A stretch of DNA of 6,738 nt, taken from the NCBI GenBank assembly GCA_007134665.1, contig SLKH01000019.1:1-6738 (forward strand), in the 5' to 3' direction. This document shows positions 5,777 through 6,738 of this stretch, in pieces. A program made the position numbers and the translations under genes. The stretch is from Balneolaceae bacterium. Its GTDB lineage: Bacteria > Bacteroidota > Rhodothermia > Balneolales > Balneolaceae. Under the pieces are notes generated by a model. That model was not told where the DNA came from and did not search any database. It was given only the letters and a program-made list of their open reading frames with translations. Numbering within the stretch: the first letter of the stretch is position 1; each line of letters starts with the position of its first letter.

Positions 5777-6738
5777 ATGGATATTGAATCAAAACTTGAG
5801 CAGGTAAAAGAACGGTATGATGAACTCAATCAGGCGATGGCAGACCCTTCAATTTACGATCGCCCGGATGAATACAGGGAGCTGACCAGAGAGCATACAC
5901 AGCTCAAGGAGCTTGTCGAGGATTATGAACGGTGGAAGGAGTACAGAAAAAATCTTAAAGGAAACAGGGAGTTGATTGAAGCCGGTGATGACCCGGAGAT
6001 CAGCGAAATGGCAAGGCTTGAGAACCGAGAGCTTGAAGAACTGCTTTCAGAGCTTGAAGAAGAGATTAAATTCAAGCTGATTCCAAAAGACCCGGAAGAT
6101 TCAAAAGATTGTATTGTCGAAATCCGTGCCGGTACAGGTGGAGATGAAGCTGCACTCTTTGCAGGTGATCTGTTTGATATGTATCGAAGGTACGCCGATT
6201 CGAGAAAATGGAAACTTGAACTTTTATCACTTCACGAAGGTGATATGGGCGGGTTCAAAGATATTGTATTCAGCCTGAAGGGAGATGATGTATATGGTGA
6301 GATGAAGTATGAAAGCGGTGTACACCGTGTACAGCGGGTTCCGGAAACGGAGTCCCAGGGCAGGGTGCACACATCAGCAGCAACCGTTGCTGTTTTGCCT
6401 GAAGCAGAGGAGGTGGATGTAAAAGTGGATATGTCGGATATACGGGTCGACACTTTTCGCTCAAGTGGAGCAGGTGGCCAGCATGTGAATAAAACCGATT
6501 CAGCGATACGGCTGACGCATGAACCTTCCGGTGTGGTTGTCGAGTGCCAGGAAGAGCGCTCTCAGCATCAGAACAAGGAAAAAGCACTTATCATGCTCAG
6601 AACCAAGCTGTATGACATGGAGCTTGAACAGCAGAGGGCTGAAAGGGCAGCGGAACGGAAAAGCCAGGTTTCAACCGGGGATCGCAGTGCTAAAATCAGG
6701 ACATATAATTTTCCGCAGGGCCGACTTACCGATCACAG
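5777..6738 (+). CDS. prfA: Peptide chain release factor 1 (RF1), 3' end cut by window edge
   Basis: RF1 recognises UAA and UAG stop codons on the ribosome and triggers peptide release. The visible 320 complete codons are open to the window end, so no stop is seen; the family is usually about 355-360 residues, so roughly 40 are missing. Seen in order: the N-terminal helical domain 1 (about 1-95, charged coiled-coil-like), the I116-R-A-G-T-G-G-D-E124 segment starting domain 2, the codon-recognition tripeptide P189-E-T191 (PxT is the RF1 form; RF2 has SPF), and the catalytic G233-G-Q235 in S-G-A-G-G-Q-H-V-N-K, whose glutamine is the methylated residue in the family. The final residues (T-Y-N-F-P-Q-G-R-L-T-D-H) are the conserved RF1/RF2 lead into the C-terminal region. 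The ATG at 5777 gives the typical N-terminus; the Shine-Dalgarno is weak (AGG about eleven nucleotides upstream). The methyltransferase prmC is often next to prfA and could lie beyond the right edge. Confidence 0.97.
   Translation, partial: MDIESKLEQVKERYDELNQAMADPSIYDRPDEYRELTREHTQLKELVEDYERWKEYRKNLKGNRELIEAGDDPEISEMARLENRELEELLSELEEEIKFKLIPKDPEDSKDCIVEIRAGTGGDEAALFAGDLFDMYRRYADSRKWKLELLSLHEGDMGGFKDIVFSLKGDDVYGEMKYESGVHRVQRVPETESQGRVHTSAATVAVLPEAEEVDVKVDMSDIRVDTFRSSGAGGQHVNKTDSAIRLTHEPSGVVVECQEERSQHQNKEKALIMLRTKLYDMELEQQRAERAAERKSQVSTGDRSAKIRTYNFPQGRLTDH

Noticed and set aside
6232..6587. Open frames of 73 and 105 codons on the minus strand opposite prfA
   Set aside because: They lie wholly inside strongly conserved prfA coding sequence and their translations are low-complexity, Pro/Ser/His-rich, with no family resemblance.
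1..6738. Insertion sequence, prophage, tRNA, CRISPR or defence system
   Set aside because: No transposase, integrase, direct-repeat array, tRNA cloverleaf or defence-type domain is visible; all six genes are intact housekeeping or exported-enzyme types, apart from the edge-cut prfA.

Overview
The window carries six protein genes with short intergenic gaps and no sign of a mobile element, CRISPR array or RNA gene. Base composition looks moderate and uniform by eye. Several features suggest a Gram-negative member of the Bacteroidota/Balneolota/Rhodothermota branch: exported hydrolases with signal peptides, a DUF3471-tailed serine hydrolase, weak or absent Shine-Dalgarno sequences, and a TAnnTTTG-type promoter element before prfA. 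The style of the RF1 N-terminus makes Balneolota or Rhodothermota my best guess. This is inference from sequence style and was not checked by search.

Left and centre (42-5042), minus strand. Transcription runs right to left through purK (GTG start), purE, an exported M28-family zinc metallopeptidase resembling carboxypeptidase Q, and an exported beta-lactamase-fold serine hydrolase with a C-terminal DUF3471 domain. PurK makes N5-CAIR from AIR, bicarbonate and ATP, and PurE rearranges it to CAIR, so the pair covers one carboxylation step of de novo purine synthesis. The two exported hydrolases are 22 nt apart and probably form one unit. They are separated from purE by 68 nt and may or may not share its transcript.

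Right (5259-6738), plus strand. A 216-nt divergent intergenic region separates purK from a single-domain STAS protein of the SpoIIAA (anti-sigma-factor antagonist) type. That region holds possible promoters for both directions and two abutting perfect palindromes next to the STAS start. After 161 nt comes prfA (peptide chain release factor 1), which runs off the right edge with an estimated 40 or so C-terminal residues missing.

I see no novel multi-gene system. The points worth a second look are modest: the purK-then-purE order with a 90-nt gap, an orphan STAS protein between purine and translation genes, the palindrome pair before STAS, and the pairing of two secreted hydrolases downstream of purine genes.
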